Assembly (NCBI GenBank): GCA_003149735.1
Contig: QANA01000038.1
Coordinates: 1 to 49,468, forward strand
Source: Clostridiales bacterium
Lineage (GTDB): Bacteria; Bacillota_A; Clostridia; Christensenellales; Christensenellaceae
Direction: 5' to 3'
Length of the DNA stretch: 49,468 nucleotides
Part shown: positions 39,638-49,411 of the stretch, one piece after another
Layout: each line of letters begins with the position of its first letter
Numbering within the stretch: position 1 is the stretch's first letter
Made by a program: the position numbers and the translations under genes
Notes under the pieces: generated by a model
Told to the model about the DNA's origin: nothing
Database searches by the model: none
Seen by the model: the letters and a program-made list of their open reading frames with translations, nothing else

Positions 39638-40300
39638 TTACGCAAACAACGCCTGTAACGGCACCATATCGTTATTTCCCGCCGTATATAATTCCAAGCG
39701 TATAATACGCGCCTGCATTTCACTGCTACATTCTTCCGAAGCCGCTTTCAATAACAACGTCGGGTTCAAAGCGGCACTGCCGGAATGCTCTACCTGCAGG
39801 CGCAGGCTCTTATCTCCTAAAAAATCACATGACTGTAGTAAAGGGCGAATATCCACTTGCCGGATTTTCCCCTTTCTCTCCCGTGTGATACAATAACTTT
39901 GTTTCTTCAGGAAACCCTGCATCCATTCTATAAACTGCGGGCTTATTTCTTCCAGCCGATATTCTGCCTGCCGGGTCAGAGCCATCAGCTTTCCGCTTTC
40001 CTCCGGAAGTTCTCCCATCGCCACAATATCAAATCCTTCCGGCATTTGCGCTCGCAACGCCTGTTCGGCAGCTGCTACGTCAATTTCCTCAGTTGTAAAG
40101 AATTCAAAATAATCTCCGCGTGTTTCAATCCCCACACCCAATGGATACGCAAAAGAAATATTCATATGTGGGTTAAATCCCGATGAATATTTTGCCGGAA
40201 TTTCAGCACGCTTGATTGCGCGGACAAACAGCCTCTGCATATCCAGATGTGCCAGATATTTGCTGAACCCTTCCCGGGAAAATTTTACACAGATTCTCAT
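39638..40300 (-). CDS. DUF2344 / radical-SAM-linked protein
   Basis: 220 residues from ATG 40300, which overlaps the radical SAM stop (ATGA). The family start MRICVKFSREGFSKYLAHLD and FNPHMNISFAYPLGVGIETR are clear. Proteins of this family always accompany a B12-type radical SAM enzyme, either fused or adjacent, as here. Their substrate has not been established; the neighbourhood with RNase G/E suggests an RNA or ribosome modification. Confidence 0.9.
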   Translation of the reverse strand: MRICVKFSREGFSKYLAHLDMQRLFVRAIKRAEIPAKYSSGFNPHMNISFAYPLGVGIETRGDYFEFFTTEEIDVAAAEQALRAQMPEGFDIVAMGELPEESGKLMALTRQAEYRLEEISPQFIEWMQGFLKKQSYCITRERKGKIRQVDIRPLLQSCDFLGDKSLRLQVEHSGSAALNPTLLLKAASEECSSEMQARIIRLELYTAGNNDMVPLQALFA

Positions 40301-42117
40301 TTCTTGCTGCACACCCCCTCAAAACCGCAGCGCAGGCACCCCTGTCTGCAATCCGGCGTTGTCTTCCCGGCTTGCGCGCGCCGTAATTCTCGCATCATAT
40401 ATTCCTTGGTTACACCACACTGAATATGATCCCAGGGCAGCAATTCCTGTACGTCCCGCCGGCGATAGGCATAGAAAGCCGGGTCAATTCCTGCTTTTTC
40501 AAAAGCCTGCGTATATCTTTCCAATTCAAAACAATCCTGCCAACTGTCGAATTGCGCGCCTGCTTGCCGCGCATACAGCAATACCTTGCCCAGTTTCCGA
40601 TCACCTCTGGCAAATACTGCCTCCAAAAAACTGAGCGGCGTATCATGATAAGCAAAACGCACCCCTTTTAAGGCTCTGAATTTTTCCTTCAGATAGTTTT
40701 GCTTTTCCATCAACTCATCCCTTGTATTCTGAGGCTCCCACTGAAAAGGCGTAAACGGTTTGGGAACAAAAGATGCTGCGCTGACATTGATTTTCAAAGA
40801 ACCATTGCGCTGCTCTTTCGGCAATTGATAGTATGTCTCACGGATTTTGCCCACCAGCTCTACCATAGCATCCAGATCCTCTACCGTTTCGGTAGGCAAG
40901 CCAATCATGAAATACAGCTTGACCGTACTGGCGCCACTTTCAAAGGCATAGCCTACACCGCGCAGAATATCTTCTTCCGTCACATTTTTATTGATGACAT
41001 CCCGCAGCCGCTGGCTCCCCGCTTCCGGTGCAAATGTAAAGCCGGATTTCCGGGCATTCTGCATTTTCTGCGCGTATTCCTTTTGGAAAGAATCTACCCG
41101 CAAAGAAGGCAGCGAAGGGCTGACATGCTTTTCCTTCAGTTCATCCAAAAGCCGCATAGAAAGTTGTTCAATGCAGCTGTAATCCCCGGAGCTGAGGGAA
41201 GAGAGAGAAAGTTCATCATATCCCGTCTGTGCAATCAACTGATGAGCCTGTGCCATCAAGGTCTCCAAAGATTTTTCGCGCACCGGCCTGTAAATGAAAC
41301 CAGCCTGACAAAAGCGGCAGCCTCTGGTGCAGCCACGGAAAATTTCAAGCACCACTCTATCGTGCACAATTTCTATATTGGGGACAATCAGCCGTTCAGG
41401 ATAATAAGCTTTGTCCATATCTGTCAGGAAGCGCTTCATAATCGGCAGATGTTCCCCCTGTACAGCAGCTACCGTGCCATCTTCATGATACTTCACTTCC
41501 ACCAGCGAAGGAACATAAACGCCCGGAATTGCCGCTGCATCCCGCAGATAGGCCTGCTTATTCAATCCTCTCTTTTTGTGTTCTGCATATAAATCCAGCA
41601 GTTCGTTATTGACTTCTTCTCCTTCTCCTATGACAAACAGATCGATAAAATCTGCCAACGGCTCAGGATTATATGTGCAGGTACCTCCGGCCATAATGAT
41701 AGGGCCATCGCTGCGCTCTGAAGCCAAAAGGGGAATTCCTGACAATTCCAACATGGAAAGTACCGTAGTATAGCACATTTCATAAGAAAGGTTAAACCCG
41801 ATGATATCAAATGCGCTGGCCTCCGTATATGTTTCCAGAGAATACAGGGGAATTCCGGCCTGTTTCATTTGTGCCTGCATATCCGGAAAAGGTGCATATG
41901 CCCGCTCTGCATAAGTATCCGGGCGGGCATTTGTCATATGATAGAGAATAATGCTGCCCAGATGGGACATTCCAACCTCATAAACATCAGGAAAAGCAAA
42001 AAGAAAACGAATCGGAAGTTCCGTAGATTTTTTTACACTCCCCAGTTCTCTGCCAATATATCTGCCCGGTTTTTCCACCAGGGGAAGGATTCGATCGAGC
42101 TTTGCCGTATCAATCAA
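40297..42117 (-). CDS. B12-binding-type radical SAM protein (TIGR03960-like)
   Basis: 606 residues starting at TTG 42117, GAGGAG 9 nt upstream. The N-terminal region (about 1-220) resembles the cobalamin-binding domain with GGTCTYNPEPLADFIDLFVI. The radical SAM site CTRGCRFCQAGFIYRPVREK gives the CxxxCxxC cluster, and FTFAPEAGSQRLRDVINKNV and a C-terminal CRQGCLRCGF motif follow. It is paired with DUF2344 and rng. Substrate unknown. Confidence 0.92.
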   Translation of the reverse strand: MIDTAKLDRILPLVEKPGRYIGRELGSVKKSTELPIRFLFAFPDVYEVGMSHLGSIILYHMTNARPDTYAERAYAPFPDMQAQMKQAGIPLYSLETYTEASAFDIIGFNLSYEMCYTTVLSMLELSGIPLLASERSDGPIIMAGGTCTYNPEPLADFIDLFVIGEGEEVNNELLDLYAEHKKRGLNKQAYLRDAAAIPGVYVPSLVEVKYHEDGTVAAVQGEHLPIMKRFLTDMDKAYYPERLIVPNIEIVHDRVVLEIFRGCTRGCRFCQAGFIYRPVREKSLETLMAQAHQLIAQTGYDELSLSSLSSGDYSCIEQLSMRLLDELKEKHVSPSLPSLRVDSFQKEYAQKMQNARKSGFTFAPEAGSQRLRDVINKNVTEEDILRGVGYAFESGASTVKLYFMIGLPTETVEDLDAMVELVGKIRETYYQLPKEQRNGSLKINVSAASFVPKPFTPFQWEPQNTRDELMEKQNYLKEKFRALKGVRFAYHDTPLSFLEAVFARGDRKLGKVLLYARQAGAQFDSWQDCFELERYTQAFEKAGIDPAFYAYRRRDVQELLPWDHIQCGVTKEYMMRELRRAQAGKTTPDCRQGCLRCGFEGVCSKK

Positions 42118-42157
42118 GGAAGTTTACTCCTCTTCTCATTTTTTAATGCGCAATACA

Positions 42158-43123
42158 TTATTTTTTTATTATAGCAGTTTCACTGCAGGTGGTCAATCTT
42201 TGAGACGTTTCCCTATCTGGCCGCTCTGTCAAGGGAATGTCAGAGAACCTGGCAGACGTGCCGTAACGCACTGCCAAGTCAGACAGCGTCTGTTCATCCA
42301 ACACACCGACCGGGTGCAATGCATCATCCAGTACATACACCAGATTATAGGCACGTTGATTCAGCTGGGTTAATGCCCGCCCTAACGTCTTTTCCCGATT
42401 CAGCGCAACAGCGTGTACTCTGGCAACACCACTTTTACCGATCTGTCCCTTCCGCGCCAGCAGTTTTTGAATGTTGCTCTGCGCAGCAGCTTGATAATAA
42501 TTCCGGGAAGCTCCCAGCATAAAAATGCCAAACAGTATCAGAGTCAGATTGCCGTCTCCCCTTGTCAGCAAAAATCCACCGGCCGCCAGGATAAAAGCAC
42601 CAATCAACATTCCCAATACAGAAGTAATCCCTGTCGCTCGACATTCTCCTACGAGCAGGCTGAGAGCTGCGCAAAAGATCCGCCCGCCATCCATGGGAAG
42701 TACTGGCAGTAAATTTACCGCTGCCATCCCGATATGATATTTACTAAAGCTCTGCAGAAATACAGAAGTCTGTTCCTGCTGTATCAGCAGCACCAAAGCA
42801 GCAGCCAGCAGATTGACACCCGGCCCGGCCGCAGCCGTCAGAATTTCTGCGCGGCTGTTGCCATAAGAAATTCCGGGCGCTTTGGCCGCACAGCCAAATG
42901 GCAATAGTTGAAGTTCCTCGATCTCAATGCCAAAAGCTTGTGCCGCCAGCATATGTCCACTTTCGTGCAGTACCAATACCAACAGAAACGCTGCGGTTTC
43001 TATGCCGCCATTTCGCAGACACATCCATATAAGCAAGGGAAAAAACAGCAGGCTGACCGACCATTTTTTCCCAAGAAATTCAGCTTTCAATTTGTGCAGA
43101 CGCCTGTTCCAGCTGTTCGGCAT
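42158..43123 (-). CDS. spoIVFB: Site-2 metalloprotease, SpoIVFB-like
   Basis: About 320 residues with six membrane segments. The zinc motif HESGH (LVLVLHESGHMLAAQAFGI) and NLLPVLPMDGGRIFCAALSL carry the third ligand. A single CBS-like region follows (about 250-310). SpoIVFB cleaves pro-sigma-K in the mother cell. The start is uncertain: ATG 43123, TTG 43144 and TTG 43090 are all possible, and all overlap the end of spoIVFA. The preceding SpoIVFA-like gene strongly supports the assignment. Confidence 0.85.
   Translation of the reverse strand: MPNSWNRRLHKLKAEFLGKKWSVSLLFFPLLIWMCLRNGGIETAAFLLVLVLHESGHMLAAQAFGIEIEELQLLPFGCAAKAPGISYGNSRAEILTAAAGPGVNLLAAALVLLIQQEQTSVFLQSFSKYHIGMAAVNLLPVLPMDGGRIFCAALSLLVGECRATGITSVLGMLIGAFILAAGGFLLTRGDGNLTLILFGIFMLGASRNYYQAAAQSNIQKLLARKGQIGKSGVARVHAVALNREKTLGRALTQLNQRAYNLVYVLDDALHPVGVLDEQTLSDLAVRYGTSARFSDIPLTERPDRETSQRLTTCSETAIIKK
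42168..42196 (-). promoter_or_regulatory. Sigma-A promoter of the radical SAM-DUF2344-rng operon
   Basis: Minus strand -35 TTGACC (42191-42196), 17-nt spacer, -10 TATAAT (42168-42173) with upstream TGC. It lies inside the last codons of spoIVFB. Confidence 0.85.
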
Positions 43124-43796
43124 CCAGAGAATCCAGATAACCAATACCGCTCACCGTCTCCAGGCAGAGCACTTCTTCGCTCAACACCCCTATTACCTGA
43201 GCGCTTTCTACGATATCTCCGGCCAAAACGCCGGGTACCAAGCCTGTATAAGTTGTCTGTGTTCCATTTACATTGTTAATTACTACGCTATCCGCAGAGG
43301 TCTTAACTACCGTTCCCGAAAGGATAGACTTTACTTCCGCCTGTTCGGTGCTTTTAATCGAAACGTTCCTTTCACTTTCGGCAAAAGATTCTACAACTTC
43401 TCCCTCTAATGGCAGACTATAGGAAAAATCACCTTCTCCATTGACAAATTGCAGACGCCCCAATTCTTCCTTGCTCTGCTCTCCATTCACCGTCGAAGCA
43501 ATTTCTCCCGAAAATTGCTCTGCAACTTGAGAGTCCATAACTTTAATCCCTAAAATCCCCAAAGCAAGAATCAAACATACGGCTGTGCGAGAAAGCAATT
43601 TGCGATAATGAATCGGGATTAATTCTGCTTTTTTAAAAAAAGCTTTCCAGCGTTCCCTTTCTTCCAACACCTGTTTCCGTTCTCTTTCCCGCTCTTCCCG
43701 ATTGGCTGAAGCTGCGACGCGTGCATAATGAGAGCGCCTGGTAGAGGCATGAAAAGTGCCGTTTTCCGACGAATTTCCGTGATACTGTTTCTGCAT
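43080..43796 (-). CDS. spoIVFA: SpoIVFA-like membrane protein with degenerate LytM domain
   Basis: 238 residues. A charged cytoplasmic N-terminus (REERERERKQVLEERERWKA) is followed by one membrane helix (about 70-88) and an extracytoplasmic M23-like fold with ESFAESERNVSIKSTEQAEV, VKSILSGTVVKTSADSVVIN and NGTQTTYTGLVPGVLAGDIV. The HxxxD and HxH zinc residues of active LytM enzymes are missing, as in SpoIVFA, which inhibits and holds SpoIVFB. GGGAGG precedes ATG 43796. Confidence 0.85.
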   Translation of the reverse strand: MQKQYHGNSSENGTFHASTRRSHYARVAASANREERERERKQVLEERERWKAFFKKAELIPIHYRKLLSRTAVCLILALGILGIKVMDSQVAEQFSGEIASTVNGEQSKEELGRLQFVNGEGDFSYSLPLEGEVVESFAESERNVSIKSTEQAEVKSILSGTVVKTSADSVVINNVNGTQTTYTGLVPGVLAGDIVESAQVIGVLSEEVLCLETVSGIGYLDSLDAEQLEQASAQIES

Positions 43797-43867
43797 GGCT
43801 CGGTTCCTCCCAACATAGTGCAGATTTTCTGCTCACTTATGTATATTGCCGCACCATGCAAAATATT

Positions 43868-45046
43868 TCACAGTTCCAAATTCAATTTATTATTACGCCC
43901 GCGCCGCATATCTACATTCAATGCCAAGCCGATTGCGACCATGGTCGTCATCAAATTAGATCCGCCATAACTGATCAACGGCAACGGAATGCCTGTTACC
44001 GGCATTATACCAATATTCATACCTACATTTTCTATAAAGTGGAAAAGCAGCATAAATGCCACGCCCAAAATCAGATAAGCACCAAAATCATCTTTTGCCC
44101 GCATCGACAGTCGAAAAAGGTGCACAATCAACAGAACATAAAATGCAACCAACAAAAAGGCGCCAAAAAAACCAATTGCTTCACATGTGGAAGAAAAAAT
44201 AAAATCCGTATGTTCTTCCGGCAAATAATTCGTGCGTTGCGTCAACAAATCGGTCGAGAAAAGCCCTTTGCCCCACATACCGCCCGAGCTGCTGACTGCC
44301 TTTGCTCTCAGCACATTATAGCCTGCGCCTTCCGGGTCCAGAGTCGGATCCAGGAATACGTAAACACGGTTTTTCTGATCGGGTGTCAGTAACAGCCATA
44401 ACAGAGGCAGGCAAGCCAATCCTCCTCCCATTAACGGCCCCAACACCTTAAAGCTGGTTTTTGCCATGAAGAGCAGCGCCATAGCTATTGCTATATAAAT
44501 CATGGCCGTTCCAAAATCCGGTTGTAAAACAACCAATCCTGCCAACAACCCACATTTCCATAACACCGGCCACAATTCGCGAAAACGAGTGATCCCGATG
44601 GTTCTTCTCTCTGTTCTATGTGCAAATTCTTTGGCAAATACGATAATGGCCGCAACCTTGCAAAACTCTCCGGGCTGAATCCCTACATTCAACCCCGGCA
44701 AATTGAACCAACCTGTCATGCCTCGCTGCCTGGAGCCGAAGATCAGCACAATGACCAATATGCCAACCGCCCCCCAGAAAATATAGTTAACAAAATCCCG
44801 GATGTTATTGTAATCCAAAAACATGACGCCTACAGCCAGGCCAATGGAGATGATCAAAAAGATCAACTGTCGTAATGCATTTCCCGAAAAAAGTGAGCCA
44901 ATATAGGCCATCAGCGATTGCCCTTCTTCAAAACCGACGGAAGTGGCGCTGGCAATGCAAATTACCCCAAACACAGCCAAGCCTAAAGTCAAGGCAACGG
45001 TAACCCAATCGATTCGCTTACTCAGCTTATTTTTTGAAAATTCCAT
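43868..45046 (-). CDS. rodA: Rod-shape SEDS glycosyltransferase RodA
   Basis: 392 residues from ATG 45046 (AAAGGAGG upstream). The longer frame to 45115 would run through a hairpin and is rejected. Ten or so membrane helices; SEDS signatures are GMTGWFNLPGLNVGIQPGEF, LVVLQPDFGTAMIYIAIAMA, NYLPEEHTDFIFSSTCEAIG and GIMPVTGIPLPLISYGGSN. It polymerises glycan strands of lateral wall together with PBP2, encoded upstream in the same block. Confidence 0.96.
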   Translation of the reverse strand: MEFSKNKLSKRIDWVTVALTLGLAVFGVICIASATSVGFEEGQSLMAYIGSLFSGNALRQLIFLIISIGLAVGVMFLDYNNIRDFVNYIFWGAVGILVIVLIFGSRQRGMTGWFNLPGLNVGIQPGEFCKVAAIIVFAKEFAHRTERRTIGITRFRELWPVLWKCGLLAGLVVLQPDFGTAMIYIAIAMALLFMAKTSFKVLGPLMGGGLACLPLLWLLLTPDQKNRVYVFLDPTLDPEGAGYNVLRAKAVSSSGGMWGKGLFSTDLLTQRTNYLPEEHTDFIFSSTCEAIGFFGAFLLVAFYVLLIVHLFRLSMRAKDDFGAYLILGVAFMLLFHFIENVGMNIGIMPVTGIPLPLISYGGSNLMTTMVAIGLALNVDMRRGRNNKLNLEL

Positions 45047-45075
45047 AAAGCCTCCTTTCCTCCCATTGAACAGAA

Positions 45076-45099
45076 TGCCGGCAGTAATACCTGCCGGCA
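45076..45099 (-). repeat. Hairpin between minE and rodA
   Basis: TGCCGGCAG / CTGCCGGCA, perfect 9-bp stem with a 6-nt loop. The minus-strand tail TTCTGTT is a poor U-tract, while the plus side has six T. Read-through into rodA is likely on the minus strand. Confidence 0.6.
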
Positions 45100-45111
45100 C
45101 TTTTTTCTGAC

Positions 45112-45396
45112 TCAATATCTGTTTCTTGACATTTTCTTCACGCGCTTGATAGGAATATTTGCCACAATTTCCGAGGTGGTTCCTTCTCCGCCAATATTGG
45201 AATTTTTAATATCCAGTTCGAATTCCTCTTCATCGATCTCGATATATTCCTGGATCACTTTCAAAATATCCCTTTTCATCATTTCGATCATGGCGTTATT
45301 GGATGAAGTACCCGCTCTATCGTAAATGAGTACAAGCTTCAGCCTGTCCTTGGCGACCGAACTGCTCTTTGTCTTGTTCCTGCTAAAAAGACCCAT
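45112..45396 (-). CDS. minE: Cell-division topological specificity factor MinE
   Basis: 94 residues. The start MGLFSRNKTKSSSVAKDRLK, then LVLIYDRAGTSSNNAMIEMM and KRDILKVIQEYIEIDEEEFE match MinE. It releases MinD from the membrane and drives Min oscillation, so this organism uses an oscillating Min system instead of the DivIVA/MinJ type, or besides it. Confidence 0.96.
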   Translation of the reverse strand: MGLFSRNKTKSSSVAKDRLKLVLIYDRAGTSSNNAMIEMMKRDILKVIQEYIEIDEEEFELDIKNSNIGGEGTTSEIVANIPIKRVKKMSRNRY

Positions 45397-45437
45397 TTTG
45401 TTGCTCCTTCTGATGCATGACCAGCATCATTCATCCT

Positions 45438-46229
45438 TCAATTGCCAAACAGCTTTTTAAACTTTTTGAAAAAGCTTTCTTTTTCTTCATAAACGCCTAT
45501 GGGAATTTCTTCGCCTAAAATGCGCTTGACTGTTGCACGATAAGCGGCTCCCGCTTTAGATTTTTCATCCCCGACGGCTGGTTCTCCCAGATTGCTTGCC
45601 CGGAAAATCATCTCGTCCTCTGGAATCACTCCGATCAAATCGACCCCTAAAATTTCGATTACGTCGTCGATAGAAAGCATATCGCCTTTTTTTGCCAAAT
45701 CCGGTCGCATACGATTGACCAGTAGTTTGACATCATCAACTTCACCAGCTGATAGCAAACCGATAATACGGTCGGCATCCCGCACCGAAGATACTTCCGG
45801 TACTGTCACCACAATCGCACTTTTTGCACCGGCAATGGCATTCTGAAATCCCTGTTCAATACCGGCAGGGCAATCGATGATAACATAATCAAATTCCTTT
45901 TCCAGTTCTTCAATCAGGGGCTTCATCTGTTCAGGAGAAACAGCCATCTTGTCCCTCGTTTGCGCGGCAGGCAACAGATACAATCCATCATAACGTTTGT
46001 CCTTAATCAACGCCTGTTTTAACCGGCAGGTTCCTTCCACTACATCAACCAGGTCATATACGATTCTGTTTTCCAATCCCAATACTACATCCAGGTTGCG
46101 CAGGCCGATATCCGTATCCACCAGTGCCACTCTTTTTCCTTCCCGTACCAGTCCCACACCGATGTTGGCGGAAGTTGTCGTTTTCCCTACTCCGCCTTTA
46201 CCGGATGTAATTACGATTACATTCTGCAT
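45438..46229 (-). CDS. minD: Septum-site-determining ATPase MinD
   Basis: 263 residues from ATG 46229; the GTG 18 nt earlier overlaps the GGAGGG ribosome site, so the ATG is preferred. Deviant Walker A ITSGKGGVGKTTTSANIGVG, VDTDIGLRNLDVVLGLENRI, VIIDCPAGIEQGFQNAI and a C-terminal amphipathic targeting helix (ESFFKKFKKLFGN) are visible. It recruits MinC to the membrane. Confidence 0.97.
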   Translation of the reverse strand: MQNVIVITSGKGGVGKTTTSANIGVGLVREGKRVALVDTDIGLRNLDVVLGLENRIVYDLVDVVEGTCRLKQALIKDKRYDGLYLLPAAQTRDKMAVSPEQMKPLIEELEKEFDYVIIDCPAGIEQGFQNAIAGAKSAIVVTVPEVSSVRDADRIIGLLSAGEVDDVKLLVNRMRPDLAKKGDMLSIDDVIEILGVDLIGVIPEDEMIFRASNLGEPAVGDEKSKAGAAYRATVKRILGEEIPIGVYEEKESFFKKFKKLFGN

Positions 46230-46252
46230 ATTGCTCTGTCCCTCCACTAAAT

Positions 46253-46861
46253 TTATCCCACAAAATCAACTATAATTTTCCCGTCTTGGATACGCACAAT
46301 CTCAGGCCCTTCAATTTCCCTGCCCTGCGGAATGATCGCAATTTTTCCACCAATGCGCACCTGCTGTGGCATCAGGCTATTTGCCGCGATCACCACATCA
46401 CTTTTCCCCCATGCCCCTGCATGGGCAAGACCCCGCAATTTTCCGAATACTACAATGTTTCCGCCCGCAATCAGCTCAGAGCCTGCGTTGACATCGCCAA
46501 TGACCACAATATTGCCTTCATTTTCCAACCTTTGACCACTGCGCAGAGTCCCTCTGAAAAAAAGGTCCCTGGGAGCTGATGCCTCCGGCAGAACTTCCGG
46601 TTGCGGAGCTATGCAAATATCCTCATCATCAGAAAAAGCGACCTCAGAAATTCCGATTTCCTTTTGTAAAAAGGAGCGGATCTCCTTTTTTTGCATTTCT
46701 GTAAACTTTTTCCCCAAAAAATGTGCAGGCAATTTTGAGCCTTTATAAAATCCGCGCATTGCACGCATTTTTTCTTCCAAGGTTTCCCATACACGCCCAT
46801 AAGGCGCGTCAGTTTCTACCCAAAATTCCAGGACATCTCCCGAACTCTTGATCGTCAACAA
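46253..46861 (-). CDS. minC: Septum-site-determining inhibitor MinC
   Basis: 202 residues starting at TTG 46861 (or the next TTG, 46858), with AAGGGGG upstream. The C-terminal beta-helix (about 100-200, FRGTLRSGQRLENEGNIVVI, GDVNAGSELIAGGNIVVFGK, LRGLAHAGAWG) is the FtsZ-inhibiting, MinD-binding domain. The N-terminal domain is weakly conserved, as usual. Confidence 0.95.
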   Translation of the reverse strand: MLTIKSSGDVLEFWVETDAPYGRVWETLEEKMRAMRGFYKGSKLPAHFLGKKFTEMQKKEIRSFLQKEIGISEVAFSDDEDICIAPQPEVLPEASAPRDLFFRGTLRSGQRLENEGNIVVIGDVNAGSELIAGGNIVVFGKLRGLAHAGAWGKSDVVIAANSLMPQQVRIGGKIAIIPQGREIEGPEIVRIQDGKIIVDFVG

Positions 46862-46950
46862 TTCCGGACATCCCCCTTTCCAAATACGCTCACAATTCTA
46901 TTCATTTAATTATATAGTATTTGAAAATTTCCTGCAATGGATTTTCCGAT

Positions 46951-49404
46951 TTAATAAAATAAATCACCTTCTCCACAGGAAATATCCGCCTGTTCTCCCT
47001 TCTGATCAAAGTAATAGGTAATAATCGCCTTGGCCGTATCATAGACTTTGCAGTCACTGAGCCCATTGGGCACAAAAATTACAACTGCAATTTCCGGATC
47101 ATCTTTTGGTGCCACCAGACAGAACCAGACGTTGTCCTCCAAATCTATATTGGAAATAGGCGCTGTTCCCGTCTTACCTGCCAAAATATTCTGATATTTA
47201 AAGCCTGCAAAAGCAGATCCTGCCGTGCCTCGATTTTCCCAGGACACAACCTGTTCCATTCCTTCCATGATAGCTTTGGAATAAGCCTTAGGTAATTGCA
47301 GGTCTTCCACCAGGCTGGGTTCGCTTTCCATCACTACATTACCATTGGCATCCACTACTTTATCAATGATATTGGCGTCATAAACCTTTCCTCCATTGCT
47401 GATGGCACAAAGGTACCTGGCAATGGCAATTGGCGTCAGCTGTGTAGGCGTGGCTCCGATGCCCTGTGTGGCTGTATCCGTATTGGTCCAGATCAGCTCA
47501 ATGAGCGTGCTCATAATTTCGCTTGTCCAACCGCGTTGCCGGGAAACATTGGCCGGAATATCCAACGTATTGCTCAGTACCTCTCGAATTTCAGGGCCAA
47601 TGGAGAGCTTCTGCAACTCTACTAATTTTATCAGTTCCAGTGCCGCAGTAGATAGTTGATCCTCAGTATAAATCACATCGCGTTCTCTTCCAAATTCTTC
47701 CAGTTGTGTCTTTAATTTGTTATATACCAAAAGTGGCTTATAAGTTTTTTGCTGATCAATTGGCAGGGAACTGTCGTAAAGAATGCTCGGGCCGCCAATC
47801 CATCCCACCGCTTCACCGGTCAGCTGAATATTGGTTTTGGAAGTCAGGCCCAATTTGCCAACCCAATTGGTCAGGCGTTCAATCCCAAGGCGGTCTGCCA
47901 CCTCAAAGAAGAAATAGTTACAGCTGTTTTTCAGTGCCGCCACTACATTCTGCCGCCCATGGCTGCTGTAATACGGTTTGATCCAGCAGGCCGGTGCGTC
48001 ACTGCCTTCCTTGACATATTTATCATAAGGGCCAGTATCCACAATTGTGGAATTGACCGTGATCTCCCCTTCCATCAGCCCCGCTACAGCTGTTGCCATT
48101 TTAAAGATAGAACCGGGTGTGGAAGTAGATGAAATGGCATTATTAAACAAAGGGGAACCTTCCTGATCCAGCAAAGTCCGATAATCCTCATCGGAAATCC
48201 CTCCGGTAAACAAGTTCAAATCATAGGAAGGATAGCTGGCCAATGCCAAGACATTGCCTGTATCCACTTCCATCACAATCGCCGCACCTACATTCGCCAA
48301 CGAAAGTTCCTTTACACTTCGCGCTTCCAGAAGCTTATCATATTTATCTTTATTCTCGGCATACTCCTGCTCCTGCTCGCTGCGAATCCTCTGCACATTG
48401 GCTGCCAAGGCTTCTTCCGTCACTTCCTGCAGCCCGATATCCAGCGTCAGCACCACACTGTCGCCCTGTGTCGGCGCTTCATACCCCGTCTGTTTCACAA
48501 TACTGCCAGCCTTATTCAGGCTGTAAGTGCGCTTCCCCTGCCGTTCATTGATGCAACCGGAAAGATAGGATTCCATGGTAGCTTCAATGCCCACCTTTCC
48601 CACCAAATCTTCTGCAGTATATCCCAAAGCTTTCTTTTCTTCCAGCTCTGTATTATCTACAATTCTGCCCAGATAACCGATTACATGTGCTGCAATATCC
48701 TGTTTGGGATAATAACGCGTATAACTTTCGGCAATTTCAATTCCCGTAAGCGCATCAGCATGCGTTTCCAGCTCATAAACCGTTTCCAGGCTGACATTTT
48801 CAGCAATCGTCACTTTCACATACGATTGGTACATATTCATCTGTACCTCCTGCCATATGGAAAGCAATTTTCGAGCCTGTTCGTAATCCAATTCTTCAGG
48901 AATACGAAAACGACTGCGCAAATCGTAATAAATATCTTCCGGCTCCATTGTATCGTCAGCCAGCTGCATATTAGCACACCAGGAAGAGATACGCTCTTTC
49001 CGCGTTTCTTCGCTCAGCTCTTCGCTGATATCATAAGCAAAGTTTCCTTCCTCATCTTTGACAATCAGAAAGGTATCAATGATGGAATCCCCGTTGCCTT
49101 CAATTATTTCAATTGCTTCCAGAAGAATTTTTGTATAATTCGCCCGATCACTGGAAGCATTATTGGCAGGATCCCGATAAAATGTTACTTCATAGCTTTC
49201 CTGATCGTAAGCCAACAATACGTTATTGGCATCATAAATTGCGCCGCGCTTTCCGGTCACAGAAACGCTGGCTTGCCGACTGCTCTGGCTGCTGCTTTGT
49301 TCACCAGCCGCCACCAGCCGATACAGCCGTATTGCCATTAGCGAAAAAATTACAAATATTATGGATAGACAGGCAATATAACGATGTTTCAGTTTTTCAA
49401 ACAT
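46951..49404 (-). CDS. Penicillin-binding protein 2 (elongasome transpeptidase)
   Basis: 817 residues from ATG 49404; an upstream TTG (49428) would overlap mreD. A cytoplasmic tip and one membrane helix (about 10-30) are followed by the dimerisation/pedestal region and the transpeptidase domain, with Ser432 and Lys435 (STPGSIFK), Ser494 and Asn496 (SCN), and KTG at 744-746. An inserted region rich in L, K and E lies about 570-640. It crosslinks wall made by RodA. The order PBP2-minC-minD-minE-rodA is standard for mre/min clusters. Confidence 0.95.
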   Translation of the reverse strand: MFEKLKHRYIACLSIIFVIFSLMAIRLYRLVAAGEQSSSQSSRQASVSVTGKRGAIYDANNVLLAYDQESYEVTFYRDPANNASSDRANYTKILLEAIEIIEGNGDSIIDTFLIVKDEEGNFAYDISEELSEETRKERISSWCANMQLADDTMEPEDIYYDLRSRFRIPEELDYEQARKLLSIWQEVQMNMYQSYVKVTIAENVSLETVYELETHADALTGIEIAESYTRYYPKQDIAAHVIGYLGRIVDNTELEEKKALGYTAEDLVGKVGIEATMESYLSGCINERQGKRTYSLNKAGSIVKQTGYEAPTQGDSVVLTLDIGLQEVTEEALAANVQRIRSEQEQEYAENKDKYDKLLEARSVKELSLANVGAAIVMEVDTGNVLALASYPSYDLNLFTGGISDEDYRTLLDQEGSPLFNNAISSTSTPGSIFKMATAVAGLMEGEITVNSTIVDTGPYDKYVKEGSDAPACWIKPYYSSHGRQNVVAALKNSCNYFFFEVADRLGIERLTNWVGKLGLTSKTNIQLTGEAVGWIGGPSILYDSSLPIDQQKTYKPLLVYNKLKTQLEEFGRERDVIYTEDQLSTAALELIKLVELQKLSIGPEIREVLSNTLDIPANVSRQRGWTSEIMSTLIELIWTNTDTATQGIGATPTQLTPIAIARYLCAISNGGKVYDANIIDKVVDANGNVVMESEPSLVEDLQLPKAYSKAIMEGMEQVVSWENRGTAGSAFAGFKYQNILAGKTGTAPISNIDLEDNVWFCLVAPKDDPEIAVVIFVPNGLSDCKVYDTAKAIITYYFDQKGEQADISCGEGDLFY

Positions 49405-49411
49405 TTCTTTG

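Noticed and set aside
43868..45115. Longer RodA starting at 45115
   Set aside because: Its first 23 residues are encoded by a terminator-type hairpin and the intergenic spacer; ATG 45046 has a perfect ribosome site.
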